Below, piece by piece: positions 1 to 8,485 of a DNA stretch of 64,000 bases. How positions within the stretch are numbered: position 1 is the first letter of the stretch; each line of letters opens with the position of its first letter. A program made the position numbers and the translations under genes. Below the pieces are notes generated by a model. That model made no database searches and was not told the origin of the DNA. It saw only the letters and a list, made by a program, of their open reading frames with translations. This stretch comes from Zhengella mangrovi. GTDB taxonomy: Bacteria > Pseudomonadota > Alphaproteobacteria > Rhizobiales > Rhizobiaceae. The DNA lies in NCBI RefSeq assembly GCF_002727065.1, contig NZ_PDVP01000020.1:1-64000 (forward strand), given 5' to 3'.

Positions 1-70
1 AAGAATCGAAAAACGGGGGAGCACTGGGGGACAGCTCCAGCAAGCAGTTGAAGCCAAACTCTTTTCCTTG

Positions 71-117
71 CCTTCACACGGGAGGGGTCACAGGTTCAAT
101 CCCTGTCGCGCCCACCA
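71..117 (+). other. 3' tail of a tRNA-Val, probable att scar
   Basis: These 47 bases match the 3' part of a tRNA: anticodon loop TTCACAC (probably CAC, Val), the 3' anticodon stem GGGAG, a T arm with GGTTCAATCC, and the acceptor end GCGCCCACCA. The 5' half is missing. No GGGCGCG acceptor strand or D arm lies about 76 bases upstream, and the base-pairing partner of GGGAG is replaced by TTGCC. Tyrosine integrases that use tRNA genes leave exactly such a copy of the 3' end at the far side of an element. I infer that DNA to the left belongs to an integrated element and that the complete tRNA-Val lies further left. Confidence 0.6.
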
Positions 118-240
118 TTTTTCAAGGCAGATCCTGGAAATAGAGCAACGGCAGTGTCGTTCTGCCGCAAACGTTGTGGCCGCGACCCGGAGCGGGCAGC
201 CGCATCGGTCACAGGCCGGTTGAAAACGGACGCGGCAGGC

Positions 241-726
241 CTATCGTTCCAGGGACACTGACCGGACGCGGATGTGGACCTGCCGGATCGTACCGAACAG
301 TTCTTCCCCGTTGCACTCGTTCCGCCGGTATCGTCCGCACACTTCCACGATCCGGGGGTGATCATCGTCTTGATCGACGATCGTCCGCAAGACAAACCTG
401 AAACCCGACTTCTGGGCGCTTGCGTCTTCAAAGCATTGAAGGAAATGAGGGCGGTCTTCCGGATGGTAGTGCTTGGCGAGACGGACCAGGTTCACAGCCC
501 CGGCCGTCGGCGGCATTCCCTGCAGAATGCAGGCATCGCGCGAAAAATAGGCAAGACCCTCGTCAAGATCGAAACGCCAGATGCCGTATTCTTCAAACTG
601 GGCCAGGACATCAAGGAGATTGGCGTTGCGCAGTCCGACATCGCCCATCGACTGGGCATTCTCCCGTGTCGGCCTGATTTCGATTTTCAGGTGGTCGTGC
701 CGGGGACTGGGATTGTTGCTGGACAT
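241..726 (-). CDS. PAS-fold protein, small
   Basis: The 161-residue product has a PAS_3-like pattern. A YGIWRFDLDEGLAYFS strand region is followed by a helix, a YHPEDRPHF loop, and the C-terminal sheet GFRFVLRT...VEVCGRYRRN...GTIRQVH. There is no kinase, GGDEF or helix-turn-helix domain, so it is a stand-alone sensor-like domain whose partner is not visible. The ATG at 726 is preferred over an upstream TTG (738). The gene stands alone beside the tRNA-Val tail. Its ligand and role are unknown. Confidence 0.6.
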   Translation of the reverse strand: MSSNNPSPRHDHLKIEIRPTRENAQSMGDVGLRNANLLDVLAQFEEYGIWRFDLDEGLAYFSRDACILQGMPPTAGAVNLVRLAKHYHPEDRPHFLQCFEDASAQKSGFRFVLRTIVDQDDDHPRIVEVCGRYRRNECNGEELFGTIRQVHIRVRSVSLER

Positions 727-738
727 TCTGCCGTTCAA

Positions 739-1075
739 CCTCGTTGGTTATCGCAGGCCAGTTGAAACTGCGATTGCGGGCGAACAACGGCTCTCATTGA
801 ATTATCAAATGCTCATGAAAAGAGCAATTGCCGAATGTCCGGCCACGTCGGTGAAATGATCCGATCTTGACGTGTCCGGCGAGGCACCGGCCCCTTGGCG
901 CACTGTCGCCGGGGGCATCGCGCCAAAGGCAGGCCCCCGGCCGGTCATCGACGCCTTCCGGCGGCGGCTGCGCAGCGATCGCTTTTATTTATTGCTTTAT
1001 AAGCATTGTCACACGGACAAAACTATTGTCTGTATATTCACGCACCCACAAGCAAAGTGCCCGAAGCTTGGAGGT
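739..1075. other. Intergenic region with imperfect inverted repeat
   Basis: There is no convincing gene between the two divergent neighbours. The right part is AT-rich compared with its surroundings. It contains an imperfect inverted repeat, ACGGACAA (1013-1020) and TTGTCTGT (1026-1033), just upstream of the small gene at 1076, which could be an operator. Nothing else is recognisable. Confidence 0.4.
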
Positions 1076-1282
1076 ATGAAAATGAATGTTTCGGATGTCG
1101 AGGAACAAGTAGCTTCGATAGCAAGACTGACCGACGATCATGCCGCTGCGCATATGGCGGAAGAATTCCTTTACGAGCAAGTACTTAGAGCAATAGCCAA
1201 CGGAATTTGCAAGGATCCCAGGGGATGCGCGCAAGCAGCGCTGGCTGTCGCTGAACTCGATTTCCCGCGCCTGTACGGCTAG
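1076..1282 (+). CDS. Small uncharacterised protein (68 aa)
   Basis: The ATG at 1076 follows a good ribosome binding site (GGAGG, 1070-1074). The product is an acidic, mostly helical 68-residue protein with no signal peptide or membrane segment. One helix runs through HMAEEFLYEQVLRAIANG, followed by a KDPRGCAQAALAVAELDFPRL tail. I do not recognise a family. Its stop codon abuts a REP cluster, which may form its terminator. An AT-rich upstream region with an inverted repeat suggests regulated expression. Confidence 0.5.
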   Translation: MKMNVSDVEEQVASIARLTDDHAAAHMAEEFLYEQVLRAIANGICKDPRGCAQAALAVAELDFPRLYG

Positions 1283-1283
1283 A

Positions 1284-1438
1284 GCAATTCCAGCGAAAGT
1301 GGATCCCGGTTTCGCGTTCGGAATTGCGGCCAACAAGAGCAATTCCAGCGAAAGTGGATACCGGTTTCCCGTCCGGAATTGCGGCCAACAAGAGCAATTC
1401 CAGCGAAAGTGGGAAACGGTTTCGCGTCCGGAATTGCG
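1284..1438. repeat. REP cluster A: three tandem 45-bp palindromic repeats
   Basis: Three copies begin at 1284, 1339 and 1394, an exact 55-bp period. Each copy is 45 bp, starts GCAATTCCAGCGAAAGTGG and ends GTCCGGAATTGCG (copy 1 GTTCGG), so its ends can pair as a long hairpin. The units are joined by a conserved GCCAACAAGA linker. This is the palindromic intergenic repeat common in Rhizobiales genomes. A related cluster lies at 2998 and a single copy at 24011. Confidence 0.85.
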
Positions 1439-1718
1439 CCTGACCTGCAGGATGGAGCATCGGAGCGTTTCGACGAAATGCAAAAATGCTCCGGCGGCCA
1501 CCGAGGGTGAATGCCCTCACCACCGGAACCGACCGTCGCGAGGGGCAAGGACGGTCGAAGCCGGCCATTGCCTCTCCCGTCACACGGGAGTGCCTGTCAG
1601 TTTTTGCCAGGGTCCAGCCACTCTCCACCCGGCCGGCAGCGCCGGCAGGTGGCGGCAAGGCAGGCAATTGGGGGCCAGGCTGGCCGCCTGGCCGTTCGCT
1701 GAAAGGAGAGGCGCGGCG

Positions 1719-2144
1719 CTACTCCTGGAGGGATTCGATATAGTCGACCAGCGAGACCATCTTGGCCCGCACGCGCAACTCGGCGCCGTAGGGCGACCCC
1801 GTCTCGCCGATTTCCTGGGTGAAGACATCGCCCCAGATCGGCATCGGCCCGCCCGAATGCCCTCTCACACCTGTCCGTCCGTCGACAATGTGGAACACGT
1901 CGAGATAGGGAAAGACACCATGGTTGTTCTTGGTCAGGACCCGCAGGTTCGCAGGCTTGATCGTCAGGTATTGCGCAAAACCGCCATCGCCGAGCCCGGT
2001 GCTGCCATGGCACGTCTCGCAGGACGCGATGTAGAGTTCCTTGCCGAGAAGGTTTTCCTGGGCATGGGCAGCCGAAACCGCCGCGATCATTCCCAAAGTG
2101 CCGATGGCCACGCACGCCGCTTTTGCCTTGAAAGAACCAAGCAT
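1719..2144 (-). CDS. Periplasmic c-type cytochrome, class I
   Basis: The 141-residue precursor has a signal peptide (cut probably after AHA, about residue 28), then one haem-binding CETCH motif near residue 43. The likely axial methionine is in GGPMPIWGD. A good ribosome binding site (AGGAGGA) precedes the ATG at 2144. It should carry electrons in the periplasm. The MPIWGD segment resembles NMPAWGD in the cytochrome domain of the fusion at 29989, so the two may belong to related electron-transfer families. The reductase partner is not next to it: the divergent neighbour is a ClpP-like protein. Confidence 0.85.
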   Translation of the reverse strand: MLGSFKAKAACVAIGTLGMIAAVSAAHAQENLLGKELYIASCETCHGSTGLGDGGFAQYLTIKPANLRVLTKNNHGVFPYLDVFHIVDGRTGVRGHSGGPMPIWGDVFTQEIGETGSPYGAELRVRAKMVSLVDYIESLQE

Positions 2145-2261
2145 GTTTTCCTCCTGTGACGACCTGGACGTTCACGATCCCAGTCCTTGAAAAACCTGGC
2201 ATTGACGGCCATCAATGAGCGGACCTGGGCGGTCCCGCACCGTTTCCGCATTGGAGGAGAG

Positions 2262-2996
2262 ATGACGACAGCCCGGCTCGAACACACCAGGGCGGCAAGG
2301 CTGGGCATCATGCGCCCTGCCCCCGTCTTCGCGCCCGATGTCCTCGCGGCCCGTTTCATTGCGGCTCTTGTCCTCACGTTCTCCTGGCTGCTCGCCGCAC
2401 CCGCCATCGCGCTTGCGGCCAAGGTGCCGCCGACATCGGTCACCGTCCTGACCCACAAGGAAAACGCGTCGATCGCCGCCGACACGCTCGTCATCCGGAT
2501 CAGGGGGCCGATCCTGCCGCCGGTGACGCGGCGCTTCAACGAGGCGATGGCGTCCAGCGGTCCGGACCTGAAGACGGTGATCGTCGATATCGACAGTGAC
2601 GGCGGCACGCTGGGCGAGGCGGAACGCCTGGCCGCAGCGCTGCACCCCCTGCGCGATCGATACGACCTGACGACCTATGTCCGCCATGGCGGGCATTGCC
2701 TGTCGGCCTGCGTTCTCGTTTTCCTCGAGGGCGAGAAACGGATCGCCGGAAGCGCCAGTTCATGGCTGTTCCACGGCGTCTGCCATCGCTATCGCGACCG
2801 CCCCTCCCCGAAGGAAACCCAGCGGTTCATCGACCTGATGATGCGATCCGGAATCAACAAGGACTTCGTCTGCCGGATGATCGAGAAGGGCTACTTTACC
2901 GATCCCGGAGATTTCTGGGCCAGCGGCTACGAGCTCTTCCATATCTACGATTCGAACATCATCACGCAGATGATCGAACCCTGGCAGCCGCGCTGA
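2262..2996 (+). CDS. Exported ClpP/crotonase-fold serine protease-like protein (COG3904 type)
   Basis: The ATG at 2262 has a strong ribosome binding site (GGAGGAGAG); upstream in-frame starts are less likely. The 244-residue protein has an N-terminal membrane or signal segment (about residues 31-52), then a ClpP-like fold: TVIVDIDSDGGTLGEAERLA supplies the oxyanion loop and GGHCLSACVLVFLEG carries the likely nucleophile Ser148. SSWLFHG follows, with a candidate His. Such proteins are predicted periplasmic proteases of unknown substrate. The gene ends two bases before a REP cluster. Confidence 0.7.
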   Translation: MTTARLEHTRAARLGIMRPAPVFAPDVLAARFIAALVLTFSWLLAAPAIALAAKVPPTSVTVLTHKENASIAADTLVIRIRGPILPPVTRRFNEAMASSGPDLKTVIVDIDSDGGTLGEAERLAAALHPLRDRYDLTTYVRHGGHCLSACVLVFLEGEKRIAGSASSWLFHGVCHRYRDRPSPKETQRFIDLMMRSGINKDFVCRMIEKGYFTDPGDFWASGYELFHIYDSNIITQMIEPWQPR

Positions 2997-2997
2997 A

Positions 2998-3203
2998 GCA
3001 ATTCCAGCAAAAGTGGTTTCCGGTTTTGCGTCCGGAATTGCGCGAGGAAAGAGCCAATTCCAGCAAAAGTGGCTCCCGGTCTTGCGTCCGGAATCGCGCG
3101 TGGAAAGAGCCAATTCCAGCAAAAGTGGTTTCCGGTTTTGCGTCCGGAATTGCGCGTGGAATGAGCCAATTCCAGCAAAAGTGGCTCCCGGTCTTGCGTC
3201 CGG
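2998..3203. repeat. REP cluster B: four tandem palindromic repeats, last one truncated
   Basis: Units start at 2998, 3053, 3109 and 3165, a 55-56-bp period. Each carries (C)CAATTCCAGCAAAAGTGG near its start and CGTCCGGAAT(T/C)GCG at its end. The fourth copy lacks the closing arm. Compared with cluster A (GCGAAAGTGG) this cluster uses GCAAAAGTGG and alternates two inner sequences (TTTCCGGTTTTGCG and CTCCCGGTCTTGCG in units 1/3 and 2/4), so unit pairs seem to have been duplicated together. Confidence 0.85.
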
Positions 3204-3521
3204 TTCCCCCCGGGTCGGCACAGGGCGATGCCACGGCTGGCCACATCGCTTGCCGGGTCTATCCCACCCTGTAGCTTTTCTAAACTGGAGTCGTTGACGA
3301 CAGTTTTTATAATCTTTACCAATTTTGTCTACTTTTAGAGGGGAACGCGGCTGGCACGGAAGCCCGGTGCCGGATCATGGCCGCCGTCTGCGACAGCGGA
3401 CGGTCCGCCCCTTTTCGAGAGGGGTCCGGCCCTTTGCCGCGGCCCTTGGTTCCACCACCATGCAAAACAATCGGATGACCCCGGCCGGCATGGCGGGGCA
3501 TCTTGAACGGAGAGACTGACG
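3204..3521. other. Leader region of the porin gene
   Basis: No gene is visible in this 318-base stretch. An AT-rich patch around 3291-3345 (TTGACG at 3294, TATAAT at 3308, only 8 bases apart) is the likely area of the porin promoter, but no well-spaced pair can be fixed. The remaining roughly 170 bases before the porin start would form a long 5' leader. Confidence 0.35.
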
Positions 3522-4604
3522 ATGACATTCAAGAGCCTTCTTCTTGGCTCCGCGGCGGCGCTGGCTACCGTTTCCGGCGCCCGTGCTGCCGACGCGGTTG
3601 TCTACGAACCCGAACCGGTCGAATATGTGAAGGTCTGCGATGCCTACGGCGCGGGCTTCTTCTACATCCCCGGGACGGAGACCTGCCTGTCGATCAACGG
3701 CTATGTCTACTTCCAGGTCGGTGGCACCAGCGACCGCGACGGTGGCCTCGCCATCACCGACACGCCCGGCTACCACGGCTTCGGCTACGGCGGGTACAAC
3801 GTGGCGACCCGCGGCCGCCTCAACATCGACGCCCGCTCGGACACCGAGTGGGGCACGCTGCGCAGTTTCGTCCGGCTGGAGGGAACGTGGGGTACCAATG
3901 CCGATGGCAACGTCGCCCTCAACCAGGCCTACCTCGAACTCGGCGGCCTGCGCATGGGCTACACCGAGTCGGCCTGGGTTGAGTCCATGAATGCCGGTGT
4001 CGCCGTCCTCGGTTCCCACTCGGACAGCGGCCTCTATTTCGCCAACCAGCTTCGCCACCAGGTCAACTACACCTTTTCGGCCAACGGCTTTGCCGCCACG
4101 CTCTCGCTCGAGCATGACGAAGGCCCGGCCGCGACGGACTGGGTTCCCGATGTTGTCGGCGTCCTGTCCTACAACGCCGGCTGGGGCGGTGCCTGGGCCA
4201 AGGTCGCCTACGACAACGACGACCTCATCCTGCCCGGCCGCCAGGGCGGCTGGTCCGCGCAACTCGGCATGCAGGTCAACATCCCCAACATGAACGGCTC
4301 GTCGCTGCGCCTGCTCGGCTTCTACGCCGACACGCCGAACGCCTATGCCGTGGGGTCCGAGTGGTCGGTCCTGGCCTCCTACAACCACGTCTTCACCGAC
4401 ACGTTCTCGGCCTCCGTCGGCTTCCAGTACTTCAACGACACCAACTATGCCCTGGCCGGCTCGCCGGATGCCTGGGCGGCCGAACTGTCGACGGTCTGGA
4501 CCCCGGTCCAGAACTTCGAGGTCCGCACCGAGTCGGTCTACACCAAGGCGGACGGCCTTTCCGGCTCGCTGTCGAGCTTCGTGCGCTTCACCCGCTACTT
4601 CTGA
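3522..4604 (+). CDS. Outer membrane porin (Porin_2, Omp2b-like)
   Basis: The 360-residue protein has a signal peptide cut after ARA (residue 22), followed by the family hallmark of Rhizobiales porins: an early DAVVYEPEPVEYVKVCDAYG segment, a two-cysteine loop (VCDAYGAGFFYIPGTETC), then LSINGYVYFQVGG. The rest is a run of amphipathic strands ending in aromatic FTRYF at the C-terminus, as outer membrane beta-barrels require. It should be a general diffusion channel. A GGAGAG ribosome binding site precedes the ATG. It faces a long leader and converges on an L,D-transpeptidase gene. Confidence 0.92.
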   Translation: MTFKSLLLGSAAALATVSGARAADAVVYEPEPVEYVKVCDAYGAGFFYIPGTETCLSINGYVYFQVGGTSDRDGGLAITDTPGYHGFGYGGYNVATRGRLNIDARSDTEWGTLRSFVRLEGTWGTNADGNVALNQAYLELGGLRMGYTESAWVESMNAGVAVLGSHSDSGLYFANQLRHQVNYTFSANGFAATLSLEHDEGPAATDWVPDVVGVLSYNAGWGGAWAKVAYDNDDLILPGRQGGWSAQLGMQVNIPNMNGSSLRLLGFYADTPNAYAVGSEWSVLASYNHVFTDTFSASVGFQYFNDTNYALAGSPDAWAAELSTVWTPVQNFEVRTESVYTKADGLSGSLSSFVRFTRYF

Positions 4605-4630
4605 TCCCGGGCCCCACCCGTCTCGACGGC

Positions 4631-4662
4631 AAAAGAAAAGTGCCGGCCCGCGGGCCGGCACT
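4631..4662 (-). terminator. Rho-independent terminator of the L,D-transpeptidase gene
   Basis: A perfect 24-bp palindrome (4639-4662, AGTGCCGGCCCG and its complement) is followed on the minus strand by CTTTTCTTTT. It lies 31 bases after the stop of the leftward gene. On the plus strand there is no U tract, so it may serve the porin only weakly. Confidence 0.85.
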
Positions 4663-4693
4663 CGGAACGGGGATCGCGATGCGGAGATTTCGT

Positions 4694-6604
4694 TCAGCCC
4701 GCCGCTTCGCGCGCTTCCTTCACCGCGTCCAGCGCCTTGAGCAGGTGCTCGTCGCGGCCGTAGACGTCGGAGAAGAAGCCGATGCTGCCGTCCTCTTCCG
4801 GCCAGGCCGTGAAATAGGCGACATAGACGGGGATCTTCACCGGCACCCGGCGGCTGGAATGCCCGTTCGCCAGTTCACGGCGGATCTCCGCGACGTTGGT
4901 CCCCAGCACTGCCGCCGCCATTTCACGCGGCTTCTGCAGGCGTACGCAGCCATGCGAGAAGGCACGGCTGTCCCGGTTGAACAGCGACTTGGACGGCGTG
5001 TCGTGCATGTAGATCGCATGCTTGTTGGGGAACAGGATCTTCAGTTCGCCCAGCGCATTGGCCTCGCCCGGCGTCTGCCGCACGTTGTAGGGAATGTTCG
5101 CGCCATAGGCGCCCCAGTCGATGCTCGACGACGGGATGTTCCGCCCCTTGGCATCCGTCACCTCGTAGCCGGCACGGTCGAGATAGCCCGGGTCGTTGAG
5201 CAGGCGCGGCAGCATCTCGTTGACGATGATCGACCGCGGCACGCCCCAGTAGGGGTTGAAATCGACCTGCTCGATCTCGTCATAGAAGAACGAGGTCTGG
5301 TTGGTCTTCTTGCCCACGACCACCCGCATCGACAGCTTCACGTCGTTGTTTTCGTAGTAGCGGACGATGAACTCCGGCTGGTTGATGAAGACGCGCCGCG
5401 CGCCGAGATCGTGCGGCAGCCAGCGCAGCCGCTCCAGCGCCAGCCGGATCTTCTCCATGCGCTCGACCTTGGACGCCGGGCTGATGGCAGCCACCGTGCG
5501 CGGGCCGATGATCCCGTCGGGATTGAGCCCCCTCGCCTTCTGCACCGCCTTGATGACCGGCACCAGGTCGTCGCTGTAGGTATCGCTCTTGCGCGCCTTC
5601 ATGATGTCGAGCCCGTGCTCGGCCATGATGTCCGGATTGCCGTCGCGCCAGACGATCTCCATCAGCTTGCCGAATTCAGGGCTGCTGCCGCCGGGCCGCA
5701 GGAACAGCTTGCTGTCGACGACGACCTCGGCCTCGGTTTCCTTGCGGATACGCGCCATCGCGGCACGCAGCTTCTTGTATTCCGCGCCGTGCGGCGCCTT
5801 GTCGGCGAGCCAGGCGCCGGCATCGGTCGCGGCCGCCAGTTCGCCCAGCGCCTTGTCCGCGTCGAACGGCAGCACCGGCAGGTCATGGTAGCCGGACAGC
5901 TTGTCGGGATCGACCCGGCCCGACGCGACATCGCGCGAATAGCGCAGCACCCGCGCCGACAGCGTCATCTCGAAGCGGACCAGTTCCTTCAGCCGGCCCG
6001 CCATGTCGTTCATCGAGAAGGCCGCGTCCGGGGCAGTCACGGCATATTGCTGCGCGTCGAGCCCTTCGTCACCGGCACTGTCGAGAACCGCCAGCGCCGC
6101 CTGCGCCTTGGCATTGGGACCGAAACCGGTAACCCAGATGAAATCGGGGTGCTCCGCGTAATAGGCGGCGATCGCCTTGGCATCCGCCTTTTCCGCCGTC
6201 AGGTCGAAGCCCTCGAGCGCCGGGGCAGCCGCGGTGAAGCTGGCGCCACCCGGCAGCGTCATTCCCGGAACGGCCGCAGCGGCAGCGATGACCTTGGAAA
6301 AGTCCACCCGGACCGGTGAAACCGCCTGGTAGGAGAAGTAGCGCGGCGCCGAAACCTTCGGGATGGCAACGGTCCGCTTGGGCTTCACCGGCTCCTGCGG
6401 CACCTCCGGCCGGGCCTGCCACGGGCGCTGGCGGCCCCGGTCGAGATCCCGTTGCGGCCGGCGTGCGGACGTGTCGAAGCGGCCGCGAATCAGGTCGGAC
6501 AGCCAGTTGGATTCCGCGTGGGCCTGGACCGGCGCGGCGACCGTGAAACCGGTCACCGACATGGCAAGCGCGAGAAAAAGGCGAGGAAAAATCGAGCGTT
6601 TCAT
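4694..6604 (-). CDS. Murein L,D-transpeptidase (LdtD/YcbB-like)
   Basis: The 636-residue protein has a signal peptide (VAAPVQAHA), an Arg-rich linker, a long helical scaffold domain, a peptidoglycan-binding domain (VIKAVQKARGLNPDGIIGPRTVAAI), and a YkuD catalytic domain with HDTPSKSLF...SHGCVRLQKP. The Cys of SHGCVR (about residue 554) is the nucleophile. It makes 3-3 cross-links in the periplasmic peptidoglycan or links outer membrane proteins to it. ATG 6604 is chosen over the TTG just upstream. A second, small L,D-transpeptidase lies at 11777. Confidence 0.9.
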   Translation of the reverse strand: MKRSIFPRLFLALAMSVTGFTVAAPVQAHAESNWLSDLIRGRFDTSARRPQRDLDRGRQRPWQARPEVPQEPVKPKRTVAIPKVSAPRYFSYQAVSPVRVDFSKVIAAAAAVPGMTLPGGASFTAAAPALEGFDLTAEKADAKAIAAYYAEHPDFIWVTGFGPNAKAQAALAVLDSAGDEGLDAQQYAVTAPDAAFSMNDMAGRLKELVRFEMTLSARVLRYSRDVASGRVDPDKLSGYHDLPVLPFDADKALGELAAATDAGAWLADKAPHGAEYKKLRAAMARIRKETEAEVVVDSKLFLRPGGSSPEFGKLMEIVWRDGNPDIMAEHGLDIMKARKSDTYSDDLVPVIKAVQKARGLNPDGIIGPRTVAAISPASKVERMEKIRLALERLRWLPHDLGARRVFINQPEFIVRYYENNDVKLSMRVVVGKKTNQTSFFYDEIEQVDFNPYWGVPRSIIVNEMLPRLLNDPGYLDRAGYEVTDAKGRNIPSSSIDWGAYGANIPYNVRQTPGEANALGELKILFPNKHAIYMHDTPSKSLFNRDSRAFSHGCVRLQKPREMAAAVLGTNVAEIRRELANGHSSRRVPVKIPVYVAYFTAWPEEDGSIGFFSDVYGRDEHLLKALDAVKEAREAAG

Positions 6605-6763
6605 CAATACAGGATCCTGGAGCGGGGCCCGGCGGCGCTTCGGGCGTATGTCATCGGCGACGGCACGCCGCCAGACGGACGGCTTTCCACAATGATACGG
6701 ATTTGAATCAAATTCGTTAAGTCCGGCAAACGGAAAAGTCTTCCACCATGCTTAACGGGCGCG

Positions 6764-6793
6764 AAAAAGGCCGGCCCGCGGCGCGGACCGGCC
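6764..6793 (-). terminator. Rho-independent terminator of the TadG-like gene
   Basis: A GC-rich hairpin (GGCCGGCCCGCG pairing with CGCGGACCGGCC, one mismatch) is followed on the minus strand by TTTTTCGC. It lies about 35 bases after the stop of the leftward gene at 6828. Confidence 0.7.
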
Positions 6794-6827
6794 AGTTTCC
6801 AAGTCCGGATATCCGGCCCGGGCGCGA

Positions 6828-8261
6828 TCAGTGGGTCAGGCGCAGGGCCCGGATGTTCGTCGCGATATCCTGAAACGCCTTGTCGAGCGCCCCGGAATTG
6901 TTGGCATCGAAGAAATGCTGCGCCGTGCTGGCGCATTTCCGCATGATCTGCCGGGCAGTGGGCGTCACCGCGCTGCCGAAGGTCACCGTGTAGATCTCGG
7001 TGCCCTGCGTCTTTGCGAAGGCGCATGCCTTTTCGGTCCAGTCGTTGGCGCGCGCCACGTCTGTTCCCAGGTGATCGGGCGAGATGTCGAGCCGTGGCGA
7101 CTGGAAGTTCTCGCCGTCGGTCATCAGCACGATCACCTTGCGGACCGGCTTCTTCGATGTCGCGATGTCCTCGCCCTCGGTGAACGGCGGCTGCGGCGAA
7201 AGCACCCGCTGGGCCCACATCACGCCGTCGGCGATGTAGGTGTTGTTCCTGGGCATCAGCACGTCGATCCCATTCAGGATCGCCGCGCGATCCGTGGTCA
7301 GCGGCTGAAGCGGGCGCGCACAGAGCACTTGCATGACGCCTGGAAACCGTGCCTTTTCCAGCCCGCTCGGATCGCTCGGCATGTCATCGGAGAGCGTCAG
7401 CATGTTCTGCAGCGTTCCGCGCGTTCCCACGCAGCCGTACCAGGTTCTGTAGACGGTGTAGTTGTAAGGCGTACAAACCTGCGTTTGGCCCCAGATCGGC
7501 GGACAATAGTCCTTGATGACGGTGACACCGTCCGTCACATATGCTTTCGGGTAGCACGTGTCGTAGCCGATAACCACGCTGACCGAGCGGCAGCCCGGCA
7601 AGCTATACTGCTTGGCGGTATCGTCCGGCACGTCCATCCATGGTTCCTTGCGATATTTCGCTGGCATGTTGACATACTGGTCGAAGGGAACCAGCCCGAC
7701 CTTCACCGAGGTCCGGCCATCCGCCGCGTCGAACATCACGTTCGTGAAATTCGTCGCCGCCTTCTTGAGGCCATCGATCTTTCCGTCGGCGATCATGGAA
7801 TAGGTCGTGTCGAGCGCCATGACCACCTCGAGCGCGATGCCCGAACCGATCTGGCTTGCCGAAAACACCTTCAGCGTCTGCGTGCCCGCGTTGACCAGGT
7901 GCATCAGGAGCGGATCGTAATTGCTCTGCGCCTCGATCTCGACCGCCTCCGCCCCGGTCTGGGGATCGGTCGTCTTTTCATACCGTGTCACCTCGACGGC
8001 GGCGAGCTTCGTGTTCGCCAGCAGGAATTGCTTCACCTCGCCCTGGTCGGGCAAGGCACCGTCCACCTCGTAACGCCGGGCGGCGAACAGCGCCGCCGCA
8101 TCCGCCGCATTGTGCAACTCCGACGTATCCCGCGACATGGCCGCGTAGTCGAGCGCCAGCCCCATGAAGCCCGTCAGCGGCAGAACCATGAGCGCGAACG
8201 TCACCGCGATGTTCCCGCCGGACGACCGCAAGAATTCAAGACATTTCTTCATTTTAATCAT
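6828..8261 (-). CDS. TadE/TadG-like pilus assembly protein with von Willebrand A domain
   Basis: The N-terminus has the TadE/TadG pattern: a short basic head, SSGGNIAVTFALMVLPLTGFMGLALDYA as the single membrane helix, and a LHNAADAAALFAA stretch. A VWA-like domain follows with VVMALDTTYSM (a DxTxS variant of the metal site) and VRKVIVLMTDGENF. In the middle is a cysteine-rich insert (about 230-300). These proteins sit in the inner membrane facing the periplasm and support Flp/Tad pili, but no other tad genes are nearby. ATG 8261 is preferred; ATG 8279 is also possible. Confidence 0.85.
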   Translation of the reverse strand: MIKMKKCLEFLRSSGGNIAVTFALMVLPLTGFMGLALDYAAMSRDTSELHNAADAAALFAARRYEVDGALPDQGEVKQFLLANTKLAAVEVTRYEKTTDPQTGAEAVEIEAQSNYDPLLMHLVNAGTQTLKVFSASQIGSGIALEVVMALDTTYSMIADGKIDGLKKAATNFTNVMFDAADGRTSVKVGLVPFDQYVNMPAKYRKEPWMDVPDDTAKQYSLPGCRSVSVVIGYDTCYPKAYVTDGVTVIKDYCPPIWGQTQVCTPYNYTVYRTWYGCVGTRGTLQNMLTLSDDMPSDPSGLEKARFPGVMQVLCARPLQPLTTDRAAILNGIDVLMPRNNTYIADGVMWAQRVLSPQPPFTEGEDIATSKKPVRKVIVLMTDGENFQSPRLDISPDHLGTDVARANDWTEKACAFAKTQGTEIYTVTFGSAVTPTARQIMRKCASTAQHFFDANNSGALDKAFQDIATNIRALRLTH

Positions 8262-8485
8262 CGATTGTATTCCGCACACATTACAACCTATGATGTCTTA
8301 CGATGCGAAAGGTAAAGGTTTCGTTCCGCGCCGTGACTTGCCACTGGTCGGCCCCGAACAGGCCGGCGCTGCGTCGGGCGCACGCGGCACGGCCTGCCCG
8401 CTTCGTCCGTTCGGCGGACTGGATTTTGCTGCCTCTTGCGGTAAAGAGAGGCACCTGAACCCCGATTGCCAACGGAGCGCATGTC

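Noticed and set aside
1-117. A complete tRNA-Val gene at the left edge
   Set aside because: The acceptor 5' strand and D arm are absent and the anticodon stem is broken, so only the 3' tail is present.
3294-3313. A sigma-70 promoter from TTGACG and TATAAT before the porin gene
   Set aside because: The two boxes are only 8 bases apart, too close to work together.
2945-3322. Open frames across the REP cluster with repeated FCWNW/LLLEL peptides
   Set aside because: The peptide repeats only reflect the 55-56-bp DNA repeats; there is no start signal and no family.
4361-6319. A 652-residue open frame on the plus strand
   Set aside because: It lies opposite the L,D-transpeptidase, has no recognisable motif, and overlaps the porin gene end and a terminator.
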